Shown piece by piece: positions 36,454 through 44,679 of a stretch of 64,000 nt of DNA. This DNA is from Anaerohalosphaeraceae bacterium. Its GTDB lineage: Bacteria > Planctomycetota > Phycisphaerae > Sedimentisphaerales > UBA12454. The translations under genes were made by a program, and so were the position numbers. How positions within the stretch are numbered: position 1 is the stretch's first letter; each line of letters begins with the position of its first letter. The stretch covers positions 1 through 64,000 of the forward strand of contig JAIORA010000034.1 of the NCBI GenBank assembly GCA_021108375.1. Reading direction: 5' to 3'. A model generated the notes under the pieces. The model did not search any database. It was given only the letters and a program-made list of their open reading frames with translations, and was not told where the DNA came from.

Positions 36454-37449
36454 CTATAGGAGTGATTTTTCGGAGGAGCCTTTCAGCAGCAGCCAAACGA
36501 AGAATGGCCCGCCCAATAGTGCCGTAATTACCCCAACCGGAATTTCTATCGGTGCCATAATCGTTCTGGCTATCGTATCGCAGACACCCAGAAAAGCCGC
36601 CCCGAAAAGCATCGATGCCGGTGCCAGCCGTTTGTGGTCTGCCCCGACTAACAATCTGCATATATGCGGTGCTATCAGTCCGACGAATCCGATTGGCCCG
36701 CAGAACGAAACCACACCAGCGACCATAATCGAGGTCGCCAGAAAAAGTGTTTTCCGCACCCTTTGCAAATTGACCCCGCGTGTTATCGCTATCTCGTCGC
36801 TGATTGTCAAAAGGTTCAATTCGCCTCTGAGTCGCCAGATAATTACTGCCCCGCCAGCTACGAATATGAACATATTGAACACCGTTTTGAATCCCGCAAC
36901 TTCAATACTGCCCATCAGCCAATGTATTATTCGGAACGATTCGGTAAAATTGCTGTGATATTGTAAAAACAGGATTATGCTTGAGAAAAAAAAGTTTACC
37001 ACAACTCCGGCCAGCAGCATCGTCGCAACAGAAAACCCCTTCGCCGCTCGCGTCAATCCATAAACCAGCAGGCACGCACCAATTGCTCCTGCGAAAGAAG
37101 AAATCGTAATAACCGAAAATCCCATTATCGCCGCTGGCAGTGCCGATATAATATAAATAGCTGTTCCCAGTGCTGCCCCAGAGGAAATGCCAAGCGTAAA
37201 AGGCGTTGCCAGCGGATTTTTGAACATTGCCTGCAGTGCCATCCCGCAGCAGGATAAAGCCGCCCCGGCTAAGAACGCAACGCAGGTTCTCGGCAGGCGA
37301 ATCTGATAAAAAATTCTGCCCTGAACTGTTTCAAGCCGAAAATCTTTAATTGCTGATACCGAAACGCTGGTCGAACCGACGAAAGGCAACGCAAAGAAAG
37401 CGAATATCGCCAGCAAAAATATCAGTATTAGAACCCTGTCTTTTTTCAT
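36454..37449 (-). CDS. FecCD/BtuC-family ABC transporter permease
   Basis: 331 residues with about nine to ten hydrophobic helices. Family blocks are LPRTCVAFLAGAALSCCGMALQ, cited here as LPRTCVAFLAGA, plus NPLATPFTLGISSGAALG and FVGLIAPHICRLLVG. It forms the inner-membrane channel for cobalamin or iron-chelate import. It overlaps the ATPase gene by 4 bp and is third in the ABC set. The family cannot decide between cobalamin and siderophore; the binding protein leans to the cobalamin group. Confidence 0.9.
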   Translation of the reverse strand: MKKDRVLILIFLLAIFAFFALPFVGSTSVSVSAIKDFRLETVQGRIFYQIRLPRTCVAFLAGAALSCCGMALQAMFKNPLATPFTLGISSGAALGTAIYIISALPAAIMGFSVITISSFAGAIGACLLVYGLTRAAKGFSVATMLLAGVVVNFFFSSIILFLQYHSNFTESFRIIHWLMGSIEVAGFKTVFNMFIFVAGGAVIIWRLRGELNLLTISDEIAITRGVNLQRVRKTLFLATSIMVAGVVSFCGPIGFVGLIAPHICRLLVGADHKRLAPASMLFGAAFLGVCDTIARTIMAPIEIPVGVITALLGGPFFVWLLLKGSSEKSLL

Positions 37450-38237
37450 ATTTCTCTCTGGTGCGGTATTAAGAGTTTTTGGCCGGTTTGCGGATGGTTG
37501 GAAAAGAGGAATTCTTTTTCATAAATATCGTTCAGAATTTTATTATCCATAACCTCTTCAGGACGGCCGTCAAATGCGACCCTGCCGGATTTCAGAGCGA
37601 CAATCCTATCGCTGAACATCACCGCGGTATTGATGTCGTGTGTTACCGATACTGTGGTTGTCCCTTTCTCGGAATTTATTTTGTCCAGCAGAATCTGAAT
37701 ATCGGATTGATGTTTGTAATCCAAAAAGGTTGTTGGCTCATCCAGCAGCATAACCTTGCTTTGTTGAGCGACAGCGGCAGCGATATTCACTCTCTGAAGT
37801 TCTCCGCCGCTAAGGGTTGTTAGTGCCCGCGACGCAAAGTCTGCTATTTCCGTTAGTGCCATAGCGCCGGCGACTATTTTTTTATCTTCTGCTGTAACAA
37901 CTGAAAACGAGCTAAGGTGCGGAAATCTCGCCATCATCACAAATTCCTGAACCGAAAACGGAGCATTGAAATACGCTGATTGCGGTACATAGGCCAGTAT
38001 TTTAGCAAGTTCTTTCTGGCGGTATTGGTTCAAATTTTTGCCAGCTACGGTTATTTTTCCATCGCAAATGCCGATGATTTTATCGAGACATTTAAGCAGG
38101 GTGGTCTTACCTGCGCCGTTGGCACCGATGATTGACAGCCGCTGGCCGGCAGCAATTTCAAAGCTGACATCCCGCAGAATTTGCGTGCCGCCGATATTTA
38201 GGCAGAGCTTTTCAATTTTTATTATAGTTTCTGTCAA
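37446..38237 (-). CDS. Cobalamin/iron ABC transporter ATP-binding protein
   Basis: 263 residues. Walker A GANGAGKTT, the FecE/BtuD-type LAKILAYVPQ Q-loop, signature LSGGELQRVN, Walker B VMLLDEPTTFLD, and the switch His in VTHDIN. It powers the permease made from the overlapping downstream gene and overlaps the binding-protein gene upstream by 4 bp. Confidence 0.92.
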   Translation of the reverse strand: MTETIIKIEKLCLNIGGTQILRDVSFEIAAGQRLSIIGANGAGKTTLLKCLDKIIGICDGKITVAGKNLNQYRQKELAKILAYVPQSAYFNAPFSVQEFVMMARFPHLSSFSVVTAEDKKIVAGAMALTEIADFASRALTTLSGGELQRVNIAAAVAQQSKVMLLDEPTTFLDYKHQSDIQILLDKINSEKGTTTVSVTHDINTAVMFSDRIVALKSGRVAFDGRPEEVMDNKILNDIYEKEFLFSNHPQTGQKLLIPHQREI

Positions 38238-39154
38238 GGCTTATTATTTTCGTTGTTTATCGTTTCGGCAATTTTTTCGAGTGTAAGTATAAATCTCGGC
38301 CCCGGAATAGCCATATATTTTTCGTTGATTATGTGAATTTCGTTGTTTTTTACTGCCAGAATATCCGTAAATTTTTTCCATTGTGCCACGAATATCTCAT
38401 TTCCAATTCCGCAATCTTCTCCACCGATTGTCATATCTATTATAATATCCGGGTTTATCGCGATGAGATTTTCATATCCAATTTTCGGAAACGCGACATT
38501 TCCGCCATAGGCATTTTCTGCGCCAACAATTTCTATTATCCTGCTGTAAAACCCGTCATTACCCGCGATATAGATATTCTCCAGCCGTCTGTCCGCATCA
38601 GGCGAAATGGAATGGCCAATACAGATAAGAACTCTGGGTCGGCCATTTTTGGAATCAGATTTTTCAACCTGCTGCATTTTCATAGCCAAATTTGCCACCA
38701 GTGTCATCGCCTGTTTTTCTGCTCCGCATTTTCGCCCGATTATTAAAATCGATTCAAGAATATCCTCAATAGTATTGTGTTTGACCGTAATGGTTTCGAT
38801 GCCGAGTATTGCGAATTTATTTTCAGGCTCAAGCATTTCCTCGAAAACTATTACCACATCCGCCTTTGCCGCGACGATTGCTTCGTAATTGATATTCATC
38901 AATCCGCCGAAACGTTTCCTGTTAGTCGCTTCCTGCGGATAGCTGCAGTACTGCGAAACTCCGATTACCTTGTCACCCAGCCCCAACGAAAAGAGAATTT
39001 CCGTTGTACTCGGTGCCAGCGATATTATTCTTTTGTACTCTCGGCTTTCTGATTTCGCAGCGGGCTTTTTGGCCTTTTTAGATAATTGCAAAATCGCTAC
39101 CGCTGCAATACCGATTGCCGCGCCAAGGATAAGTAATATAATTTTCTGTTTCAT
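38234..39154 (-). CDS. Periplasmic binding protein of the ABC transporter (BtuF/FepB-like)
   Basis: 306 residues with an N-terminal hydrophobic signal or anchor (4-23) and no lipobox. The domain starts KRIISLAPSTTEILFSLGLGD and continues GVSQYCSYP, the pattern of cobalamin- and metal-chelate-binding proteins (TroA-like fold). It delivers ligand to the permease. There is no room upstream for a cobalamin riboswitch (31 bp to the hydrolase gene), so substrate is open; QueG encoded in the same window needs cobalamin. Confidence 0.85.
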   Translation of the reverse strand: MKQKIILLILGAAIGIAAVAILQLSKKAKKPAAKSESREYKRIISLAPSTTEILFSLGLGDKVIGVSQYCSYPQEATNRKRFGGLMNINYEAIVAAKADVVIVFEEMLEPENKFAILGIETITVKHNTIEDILESILIIGRKCGAEKQAMTLVANLAMKMQQVEKSDSKNGRPRVLICIGHSISPDADRRLENIYIAGNDGFYSRIIEIVGAENAYGGNVAFPKIGYENLIAINPDIIIDMTIGGEDCGIGNEIFVAQWKKFTDILAVKNNEIHIINEKYMAIPGPRFILTLEKIAETINNENNKP

Positions 39155-39184
39155 AATAGCGATAGTTTTTTAATTGCGAAAAAT

Positions 39185-40063
39185 TCAGGAACCGATTTTC
39201 TCGTTCCGGCCCTGTTGATAATCTTTTACAAAATTGAACCATTCCTTCAGGCCTTGCGTATAGATTTGCCCGGAATACAAAAAACCATCGTTATGGCCTC
39301 CGAAAATTTCGATAAATTTTTTCGGCTCCTTTGCCGCATCGTAGAGCTTGGCCCCGAATTTAAAAGACACAAGCCTGTCCTTTTTGCTGTGTAGTACAAG
39401 AATGGGGCAGTCAATATCTTTGATATATTCGATTGTTTTGTATTTGTATCTTACGAACAGTCTGACAGGCATATATGGGTAGTATTTTTGGCTGATGTCG
39501 GCAAAAGAGGTAAAAGCGCTTTCGATAATCAATCCCGCTTTTTCGTTTTTGCTCGCCAGATGCGCCGCGACAGCCCCGCCGAGACTCCTGCCGAAAATGA
39601 TGATATTTTCAGGCTCGATTTTTTTCGTATTGCCCAGCCAGTTGTATGCGGTTTGCGCATCGATATACGTACCTTCTTCGGTTGTCTTGCCGCCGCTGTT
39701 GCCATAGCCGCGGTAATCGAAAATCAGGCAACTCAGTCCGAGTTCGTTGAAAATTTTAATACTATCGAGCCGATGAGAGATATTGCCGCCATTTCCGTGA
39801 CAGAACAGGATTGTTAATTCTGCTTTGTCGGCAGGGATAAACCAGCCCGAAAGTGCAATTTCATCAGGCGTTTGCAATTGAACATTCTCGAATTCCAGAC
39901 CAATATCGCCGGGGTTGTAAGGCACATCTTTCGCGGGTTGATATGTAAACCGTCCCTGCAGAAGGCATAGAGCTATGCCGAGTCCGACATATGATAGTAA
40001 TATTATTGTAATAATCGAAGTTATCATTTTCTTTTTTTTGTAAAGCCGAATTTGTAAAACCAT
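39185..40063 (-). CDS. Membrane-anchored alpha/beta hydrolase (Bem46-like)
   Basis: 292 residues from ATG 40063, chosen over 40159 because TGGAGGT lies 8 bp before it. One N-terminal transmembrane helix (about 13-35), then an alpha/beta hydrolase fold: oxyanion loop FCHGNGGN, nucleophile elbow FGRSLGG, acid LHSKKDRLV and histidine GGHNDG, so the catalytic triad is complete. Substrate unknown. It lies 30 bp upstream of the binding-protein gene on the same strand and is probably the first gene of that operon. Confidence 0.85.
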   Translation of the reverse strand: MVLQIRLYKKKKMITSIITIILLSYVGLGIALCLLQGRFTYQPAKDVPYNPGDIGLEFENVQLQTPDEIALSGWFIPADKAELTILFCHGNGGNISHRLDSIKIFNELGLSCLIFDYRGYGNSGGKTTEEGTYIDAQTAYNWLGNTKKIEPENIIIFGRSLGGAVAAHLASKNEKAGLIIESAFTSFADISQKYYPYMPVRLFVRYKYKTIEYIKDIDCPILVLHSKKDRLVSFKFGAKLYDAAKEPKKFIEIFGGHNDGFLYSGQIYTQGLKEWFNFVKDYQQGRNEKIGS

Positions 40064-40133
40064 TTTTCTTACCTCCAGACGCTCTGCTATTTTAGTTTGC
40101 CAGCCGACAGAAAACAAGATAGAATTGGCAGCT

Positions 40134-41201
40134 ATGATAAAAAGACGAAAAACCCGCACGATAATTGCCGGCGATGTGAAAATCGGTTCCGATTGGCCCG
40201 TAGTCGTTCAGACAATGACCAAGGTCGCTACAACTGATGTCTCTGCCTGCCTCAGGCAGATTGCCCGTCTCAAAAAGTGTGGTGCGGATTTGGTCAGAAT
40301 TGCTGTCCCAACTCGCAGCGATACCGCTGCTTTTGCCAAAATGGTTCCAAAAGCTGGCATAGGCTTAATTGCCGACATCCATTTTTCGCCCGCTCGCGCC
40401 ATCGAGGCCATCGAAGCAGGTGCCGTCAAGATAAGACTCAATCCCGGCAACATTAAATCGACTGCTGACATAAACCGCATCATCGATTGTGCAAAAGCCC
40501 ACCGCATAGCGATAAGGGTTGGCATAAACGAAGCCAGCATTCGGGACCTGAAAAACGATGAAGTTCCCGCCGTTAGACGGATGAAGCTAATGCTCGAAAA
40601 GATGAGCAGCTACGTCAAAAAGTTTGAGAAGCGTGGTTTTGACAATCTCGTTCTTAGCGTCAAAAGTGCCGATGTTTTGCGAACTGTCGAGGCAAACTTT
40701 GCTGTTGCGCAGCGGTTCGATTATCCTCTGCACCTGGGCCTTACCCACGCGGGCCTTGCCGAAGATGCGATTATCCCTTCTTCGGTAGCGATGGGTTCAC
40801 TGTTTGCTGCCGGTATAGGCGACACTATTCGTATCAGCATTGCAGGTGACCCTGCCAAAGAAGTTGAAATCGCCGGAAAAATTCTCGTCTCTATGGGCCT
40901 GGCCAAAAGACGCATCCCGGAACTGATAGTCTGTCCAACTTGCGGCAGATGCCAGGTAGATGTAGTGAAACTTGCTCGAAAGGTAAGGACTGTTTTGAAC
41001 AAAATCGATAGCCCTATTCGTCTGGCTGTTATGGGCTGCATCGTGAACGGCCCGGGCGAGGCCGCCGATGCTGACATCGCACTGTGTGCTGCGAAGGGGA
41101 AAGCGTTTATTTATCGACAGGGCAGGAAAGTTGCTACCGTAACCGAATCGCAAATCTTGCCAGCTATCCAGAAAGAACTGGAGAAGATAAATACCCCGTA
41201 A
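40134..41201 (+). CDS. ispG: 4-hydroxy-3-methylbut-2-enyl diphosphate synthase IspG
   Basis: 4Fe-4S enzyme of the non-mevalonate isoprenoid pathway. 355 residues from ATG 40134 (40125 is in frame as TTG). Visible are the TIM-barrel start VKIGSDWPVVVQTMTKV, the IADIHFSP and KIRLNPGNI strands, and cluster cysteines in CPTCGRCQVDV and MGCIVNGPGEA. The length is that of ordinary bacterial IspG without the plant-type insertion. Divergent from the hydrolase gene with a 70-bp gap. Confidence 0.96.
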   Translation: MIKRRKTRTIIAGDVKIGSDWPVVVQTMTKVATTDVSACLRQIARLKKCGADLVRIAVPTRSDTAAFAKMVPKAGIGLIADIHFSPARAIEAIEAGAVKIRLNPGNIKSTADINRIIDCAKAHRIAIRVGINEASIRDLKNDEVPAVRRMKLMLEKMSSYVKKFEKRGFDNLVLSVKSADVLRTVEANFAVAQRFDYPLHLGLTHAGLAEDAIIPSSVAMGSLFAAGIGDTIRISIAGDPAKEVEIAGKILVSMGLAKRRIPELIVCPTCGRCQVDVVKLARKVRTVLNKIDSPIRLAVMGCIVNGPGEAADADIALCAAKGKAFIYRQGRKVATVTESQILPAIQKELEKINTP

Positions 41202-41239
41202 TTTGTCATTTAGCCCCCTCATCACTATGAGGGGTTCGT

Positions 41240-41480
41240 GCTTTCAAACTTGTTACCCATCACTACCGACTCTGTCATTGCGAGGCCGTGCTTTTTATTA
41301 AAAATCCATCCCGATTTATCGGGATTCCTCAACTCAAAACTAAGGACTCAAAACTATCCTTTGCCGTGGCAATCTCATCCCGTCCGCACAAGACTTTGTC
41401 ATACCCGCGAAAGCGGGTATCCATTCTTTTGCATTTTTTTAATCTGTGTAAATCCGCGTCTAAAATTTTCGAATTATAAC
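41240..41480. repeat. Intergenic repeat mosaic between ispG and the PIN-TRAM gene
   Basis: Order: gtcattgcgaggc (41275), aaaaatccatcccgatttat with its CCCGAT/ATCGGG palindrome (about 41308-41325), ctcaactcaaaactaaggac, gtggcaatctc, and ATACCCGCGAAAGCGGGTAT (41401-41420), then a gtgtaaatccgcg tract. It combines modules seen at 2571, 44510, 47970 and 50000 in another order. No gene is supported in 41202-41499. Confidence 0.8.
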
Positions 41481-41499
41481 TGTCCTGTCCCCAAATCAC

Positions 41500-42570
41500 T
41501 CAGCGTCCGTTTTTTGCTCCGCCTAAAGCTTTATCGAACTTGCCGAAAATCATTCTGCCTGCCGAGGTCTGCAATGCGCTCGTAACAGCAATTTGGATTT
41601 TTTCGCCGATTCTGCCTTTGCCGTCTTCGATAACAACCATCGTTCCGTCTTCGAGATACCCGATTCCCTGCTGAGCTTCCTCACCGGCCTTGATAACCCT
41701 TATCACCATCTTTTCGCCTGGCAGCACAACGCTTTTAAGAGCGTTCGCGATGTCGTTTATATTTATGACATCCACCTTTCTGACTTGTGCCACTTTGCTC
41801 AGGTTATAATCATTGGTAACGAGTTTGCCATTGCAGTCTTTCGTAAACGCGACCAGTTTGTGGTCCACAAGGGCGTGTTTATCGACTTCCGGCGGGGGAG
41901 TATCATCTATACTAACCTCTACCAAAGTATTGCTTTGCATTTTGCCGAGAATATCGAGTCCGCGCCTGCCCCGCGTTCTTTTGAGCTTGTCAGCCGAGTC
42001 GGCTATCAACTGCAATTCGTTGAGTACAAAACGCGGCACAATAAACGGCGAATCAAAAATCTTGCTCTGGCAAAGGTCGGCAATTCTGCCGTCTATTATC
42101 ACAGACGTATCAAGAACCAAAGGCCTTATCCCCTTGGTCTGGCGTGAAAATTCGACATAGGGAATAATGAATCTCACATCGTCTTTCGTCCGCATTATAA
42201 AACTGATTACCAGATAGCAGACGCATATCCCCATTATCCATTTGGTCAGCTGCAAACTATTATCGACAAGGCCGAGTTTGAACACTGAATTTACCATATC
42301 CAGCACCATCGACAATGCCCAACTGAAGAATATGCCCACCAGCAATCCGAAGAACACTCCCGCAAAGGCACTTAGAGACTGTTTAGGCACGAGCCAATCT
42401 ACAAACAGCACCAGCACTGCAAGAGTAATACCACCTACGAAAATCATACGAATATCATTATGGCCAACATCGCCCGTATTCTCCATCTCCTGCATATCAC
42501 TGGTTATGCTTACGAAAATCGCCGCAGCGATAACAAGGATAAAAATGAATCTGATAAAATGTAATAACAT
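41500..42570 (-). CDS. Membrane PIN-TRAM domain protein (YacL-like)
   Basis: 356 residues: two to four N-terminal transmembrane helices (about 5-140), a PIN ribonuclease domain starting [16 protein letters not shown] (about 152) with [13 protein letters not shown] as the later acidic strand, and a C-terminal TRAM RNA-binding domain (about 275-345, [20 protein letters not shown]). This is the YacL/integral membrane PIN-TRAM layout of many bacteria; its substrate is not established. GGAGG about 8 bp before the start supports 42570. Confidence 0.9.
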   Translation of the reverse strand: MLLHFIRFIFILVIAAAIFVSITSDMQEMENTGDVGHNDIRMIFVGGITLAVLVLFVDWLVPKQSLSAFAGVFFGLLVGIFFSWALSMVLDMVNSVFKLGLVDNSLQLTKWIMGICVCYLVISFIMRTKDDVRFIIPYVEFSRQTKGIRPLVLDTSVIIDGRIADLCQSKIFDSPFIVPRFVLNELQLIADSADKLKRTRGRRGLDILGKMQSNTLVEVSIDDTPPPEVDKHALVDHKLVAFTKDCNGKLVTNDYNLSKVAQVRKVDVININDIANALKSVVLPGEKMVIRVIKAGEEAQQGIGYLEDGTMVVIEDGKGRIGEKIQIAVTSALQTSAGRMIFGKFDKALGGAKNGR

Positions 42571-42639
42571 ATTGTCTGGCCTCCAAAATTATAAAAAAAC
42601 TATTGAGATATTATAATAATTTGTCGCAGGTCTTGTCCC

Positions 42640-42832
42640 GCGGGTCTTGTCATATCGATTATTTCGCCCACACAAGACTTTGTCATTCCCGCGAAAGCGG
42701 GAATCCATTTTTAAATTCGTATATGTTCGTGGTTAATTTTTCTGTTTTTAATCTGGTCTCGCCGTTCGGCGATTCCTTAGCTTTGCCTTTTTATTTTTTT
42801 AAAATCCGTGTTAATCCGTGTCTAAATTTTTG
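42640..42832. repeat. Intergenic repeat mosaic after the S24 repressor
   Basis: Contains ATTCCCGCGAAAGCGGGAAT (42685-42704) preceded by acaagactttgtc, a gccgttcggcgattc hairpin-like word near 42760-42777, and an aaaatccgtgttaatccgtg tract (42797-42823). No gene is supported in 42571-42833. Confidence 0.75.
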
Positions 42833-42833
42833 C

Positions 42834-43820
42834 CTAAGAATTAATTTTCATATGACACAGGACCGCCATCGCCCAGACGATTGATTCTGAAGGGACGATT
42901 TTTGTTTCGTATCTCTCATTTATCGGAATTAAATGCGTATTTTCGCCTCTTATTCTTATAATTTTGCACGTAACCCCAATCGCGTCTCTTACGCAAACTA
43001 CCGCTATCTGCCCCTCAACAGCCCCCACCGAGGCGTTTAGTACTATGATGTCGCCATCGTTTATCCTTGGAGCCATACTATCGCCATCGATTTGCAGCCC
43101 AAAACACCCCGAAAAGTTTCTTTGCAGTGCCTCACAATCCAAAAATTGCACAATTTCATCGTCGATGCCGCTTTTTTGTACAAGGCTAACCTGCTGCCCC
43201 GACAGTGTTTCGATGAGCCTGGCGGTATTCAAATCCTGTGAAACTTTTGTCTCAAATGAATTTATGATTGGCGTATCGAGATGCTTGCGTATCAGTGATT
43301 CCAGTTGTGTTTCCATATTTTTTGAATCTTTAAGCGATGTCTCGCTCCACATCCCCAATGTCCCTGCTGCCGTCCTGCCCAGAATTGGTATCAGCCCGAA
43401 ATCACTGTTTTTGTCCAATTTTTCAGCATTTTCGCTTTGGCTTACCGCCTTTTCGCCATCGTTTTCAATTGCGGTTTTTTCTTCCAGAAGTTCTATAAAC
43501 GCCTCTAAGCTCGCCATTGCTGATGGATTCGCATTTGCCAATTTTGCGATTTTTTCCGCTATTTTTCCGTCAATACACCCTCCGTCAGCGTTATTTTCGC
43601 TTTCTGCCCCCATCAGCAGCCAATTAATATCAGCACCCACAACCTGACAGATTTTCAAAAGTATTGGAATCGGCGGAAGCCGGTCTTTTTCATAATAGCT
43701 GTAAGTAGAAGGGCTTATACCAATCGCTGTGGCAAAGGCGCTTTTGCCCCTACTCCCGGCATAACGGCTCCGCAGTTCGATTATTCGCTGAATAACATCT
43801 TTTTCGTTGAATTGAGGCAT
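42834..43820 (-). CDS. LexA/CI-like repressor: XRE helix-turn-helix plus S24 self-cleaving domain
   Basis: 328 residues. N-terminal XRE helix-turn-helix (about 10-70, FATAIGISPSTYSYYEKD). A linker of low conservation follows, then a possible cleavage site GRTAAGTLG with Ala152-Gly153, resembling LexA. The C-terminal peptidase S24 domain has Ser248 in GDSMAP and the expected Lys286 in VTCKII. The spacing from cleavage site to Ser (95 residues) is much longer than in LexA, so there is an insertion. It resembles phage C2/CI repressors that respond to DNA damage through RecA. No phage genes are nearby. It faces two tiny genes across a 155-bp region with a palindrome in a promoter. Confidence 0.88.
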   Translation of the reverse strand: MPQFNEKDVIQRIIELRSRYAGSRGKSAFATAIGISPSTYSYYEKDRLPPIPILLKICQVVGADINWLLMGAESENNADGGCIDGKIAEKIAKLANANPSAMASLEAFIELLEEKTAIENDGEKAVSQSENAEKLDKNSDFGLIPILGRTAAGTLGMWSETSLKDSKNMETQLESLIRKHLDTPIINSFETKVSQDLNTARLIETLSGQQVSLVQKSGIDDEIVQFLDCEALQRNFSGCFGLQIDGDSMAPRINDGDIIVLNASVGAVEGQIAVVCVRDAIGVTCKIIRIRGENTHLIPINERYETKIVPSESIVWAMAVLCHMKINS

Positions 43821-43831
43821 AAAAATTTACT

Positions 43832-43891
43832 TTTGCGAATTTTTGCCTTGACAAGATTCGCACTTACGAATAATATCACTGCAATTGCGTA
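43832..43891 (+). promoter_or_regulatory. Near-consensus promoter with operator-like palindrome in its spacer
   Basis: TTGACA (43848-43853), exactly 17 bp, TAATAT (43871-43876), pointing right to the 53-residue gene. The palindrome ATTCG-CACTTA-CGAAT (43856-43871) fills the spacer. A second ATTCGCA half-site lies inverted at 43832-43838 and an ATTGCGTAAT palindrome at 43884-43893. This is the expected position for an operator of the divergent S24 repressor; binding is inferred. Confidence 0.65.
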
Positions 43892-43975
43892 ATATGTTTT
43901 TAAATAATACCATTGTTGTATTGATTAGTCAACTTCTTACTTAGGAGTAGCTTTAACGTTTAATGGAGGCTAAAA

Positions 43976-44137
43976 ATGTCAGATTCACAGCAGGATTTTA
44001 ATCGGGAAGCGAAACAGAACGAAAAAAACGAGTTTTTCAGGGACAAAATCGCTGATTATTCACAGCAGTTGCTTTCGCTTTGTGCTTTGCAGCAGGCCAT
44101 TGTGAGAAATATCCAGCGGGAAATCTCAGATATATGA
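43976..44137 (+). CDS. Small helical protein (53 residues) under the S24 repressor promoter
   Basis: ATG 43976 with a strong TGGAGG site 6 bp upstream and stop at 44135-44137. The product is charged and glutamine-rich at first (DSQQDFNREAKQNEKNEF), then an amphipathic helix IADYSQQLLSLCALQQAIV. No transmembrane segment and no recognised family. It is about 100 bp downstream of the promoter with the palindrome and divergent from the repressor gene, so it is probably induced when the repressor is cleaved. Confidence 0.65.
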   Translation: MSDSQQDFNREAKQNEKNEFFRDKIADYSQQLLSLCALQQAIVRNIQREISDI

Positions 44138-44249
44138 TTTTGCCGCTCCTTAGGGGGGCAATACCTGAGTTTATACGTTAAGTTCTTGCTCGTCGCAGAC
44201 GATAGTTAGAGAGGGCAGCGTGTATAACAGCTGTATATTGGTGGGCTTT

Positions 44250-44438
44250 ATGAAAATAATGGAAATAATCAGAACAATTAAGAGACGGCTCAAAGGCCGG
44301 GGAGACCTTGATAGTCTTGGCCGTTGTCAGGTTAAGTGGTATCCGAGCAACCGCAGTTGCGTCAAGGCCGATATGAATAATTCAACGCCGAGCCAGATGC
44401 CGCCGCTTATGGTTCGCAAAGCTGCCTGGCGACGTTAG
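44250..44438 (+). CDS. Small basic protein (62 residues), tentative
   Basis: ATG 44250 with GGTGGG upstream (a longer form from GTG 44220 is possible). Product is very basic (IRTIKRRLKGRGDL, VRKAAWRR) with two cysteines. No family recognised; a nucleic-acid-binding role would fit the charge but is only a guess. It is second after the repressor-controlled promoter and followed by a terminator at 44478-44507, which makes a two-gene transcript likely. Confidence 0.45.
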   Translation: MKIMEIIRTIKRRLKGRGDLDSLGRCQVKWYPSNRSCVKADMNNSTPSQMPPLMVRKAAWRR

Positions 44439-44477
44439 TAGCCGAGCAGCGGAAATTTGCCGGACAAACCACAGAAT

Positions 44478-44507
44478 CCGAGTCGCCTAAGCGGCCGGTT
44501 TTTTTTT
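44478..44507 (+). terminator. Intrinsic terminator after the two small genes
   Basis: CCGAGTCGC-CTAA-GCGGCCGG forms an 8-bp GC-rich stem with one bulge, followed by nine Ts (44499-44507). Confidence 0.7.
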
Positions 44508-44514
44508 GTCATTC

Positions 44515-44670
44515 CCATTACCTAACAGCCGAGCCGCGGGAGCGGCCGGATAAAACGGTTCTGTCATTGCGAGGCAATTTTTTCGCCATGGCAATCTCGT
44601 TTTAAATTAACCGTTCGTACAAAACTTTGTCATTCCCGCGAAAGCGGGAATCCATTTTTTTACTTTTTTA
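44515..44670. repeat. Intergenic repeat mosaic downstream of purH
   Basis: Modules: gccgagccgcgggagcggcc (about 44530), gtcattgcgaggc (44563), catggcaatctcg (44587), acaaaactttgtcattcccg leading into ATTCCCGCGAAAGCGGGAAT (44632-44651), then aaaatctgtgttaatg. The 44138-44219 and 44508-44514 stretches show nothing recognisable. Confidence 0.75.
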
Positions 44671-44679
44671 AAATCTGTG

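Noticed and set aside
40064-40133. Cobalamin riboswitch for the ABC transporter
   Set aside because: The divergent gap is only 70 bp and the gap before the binding-protein gene 30 bp, too short for that riboswitch.
41238-41585. Small frames in the gap after ispG
   Set aside because: They are made of repeat modules and run into the opposite-strand PIN-TRAM gene.
42603-42884. 93-aa frame downstream of the S24 repressor
   Set aside because: Composed of repeat modules and overlapping the repressor 3' end.
42834-44507. Prophage
   Set aside because: A phage-like repressor is present, but no integrase, terminase, capsid or tail gene is in the flanks, which are housekeeping genes.
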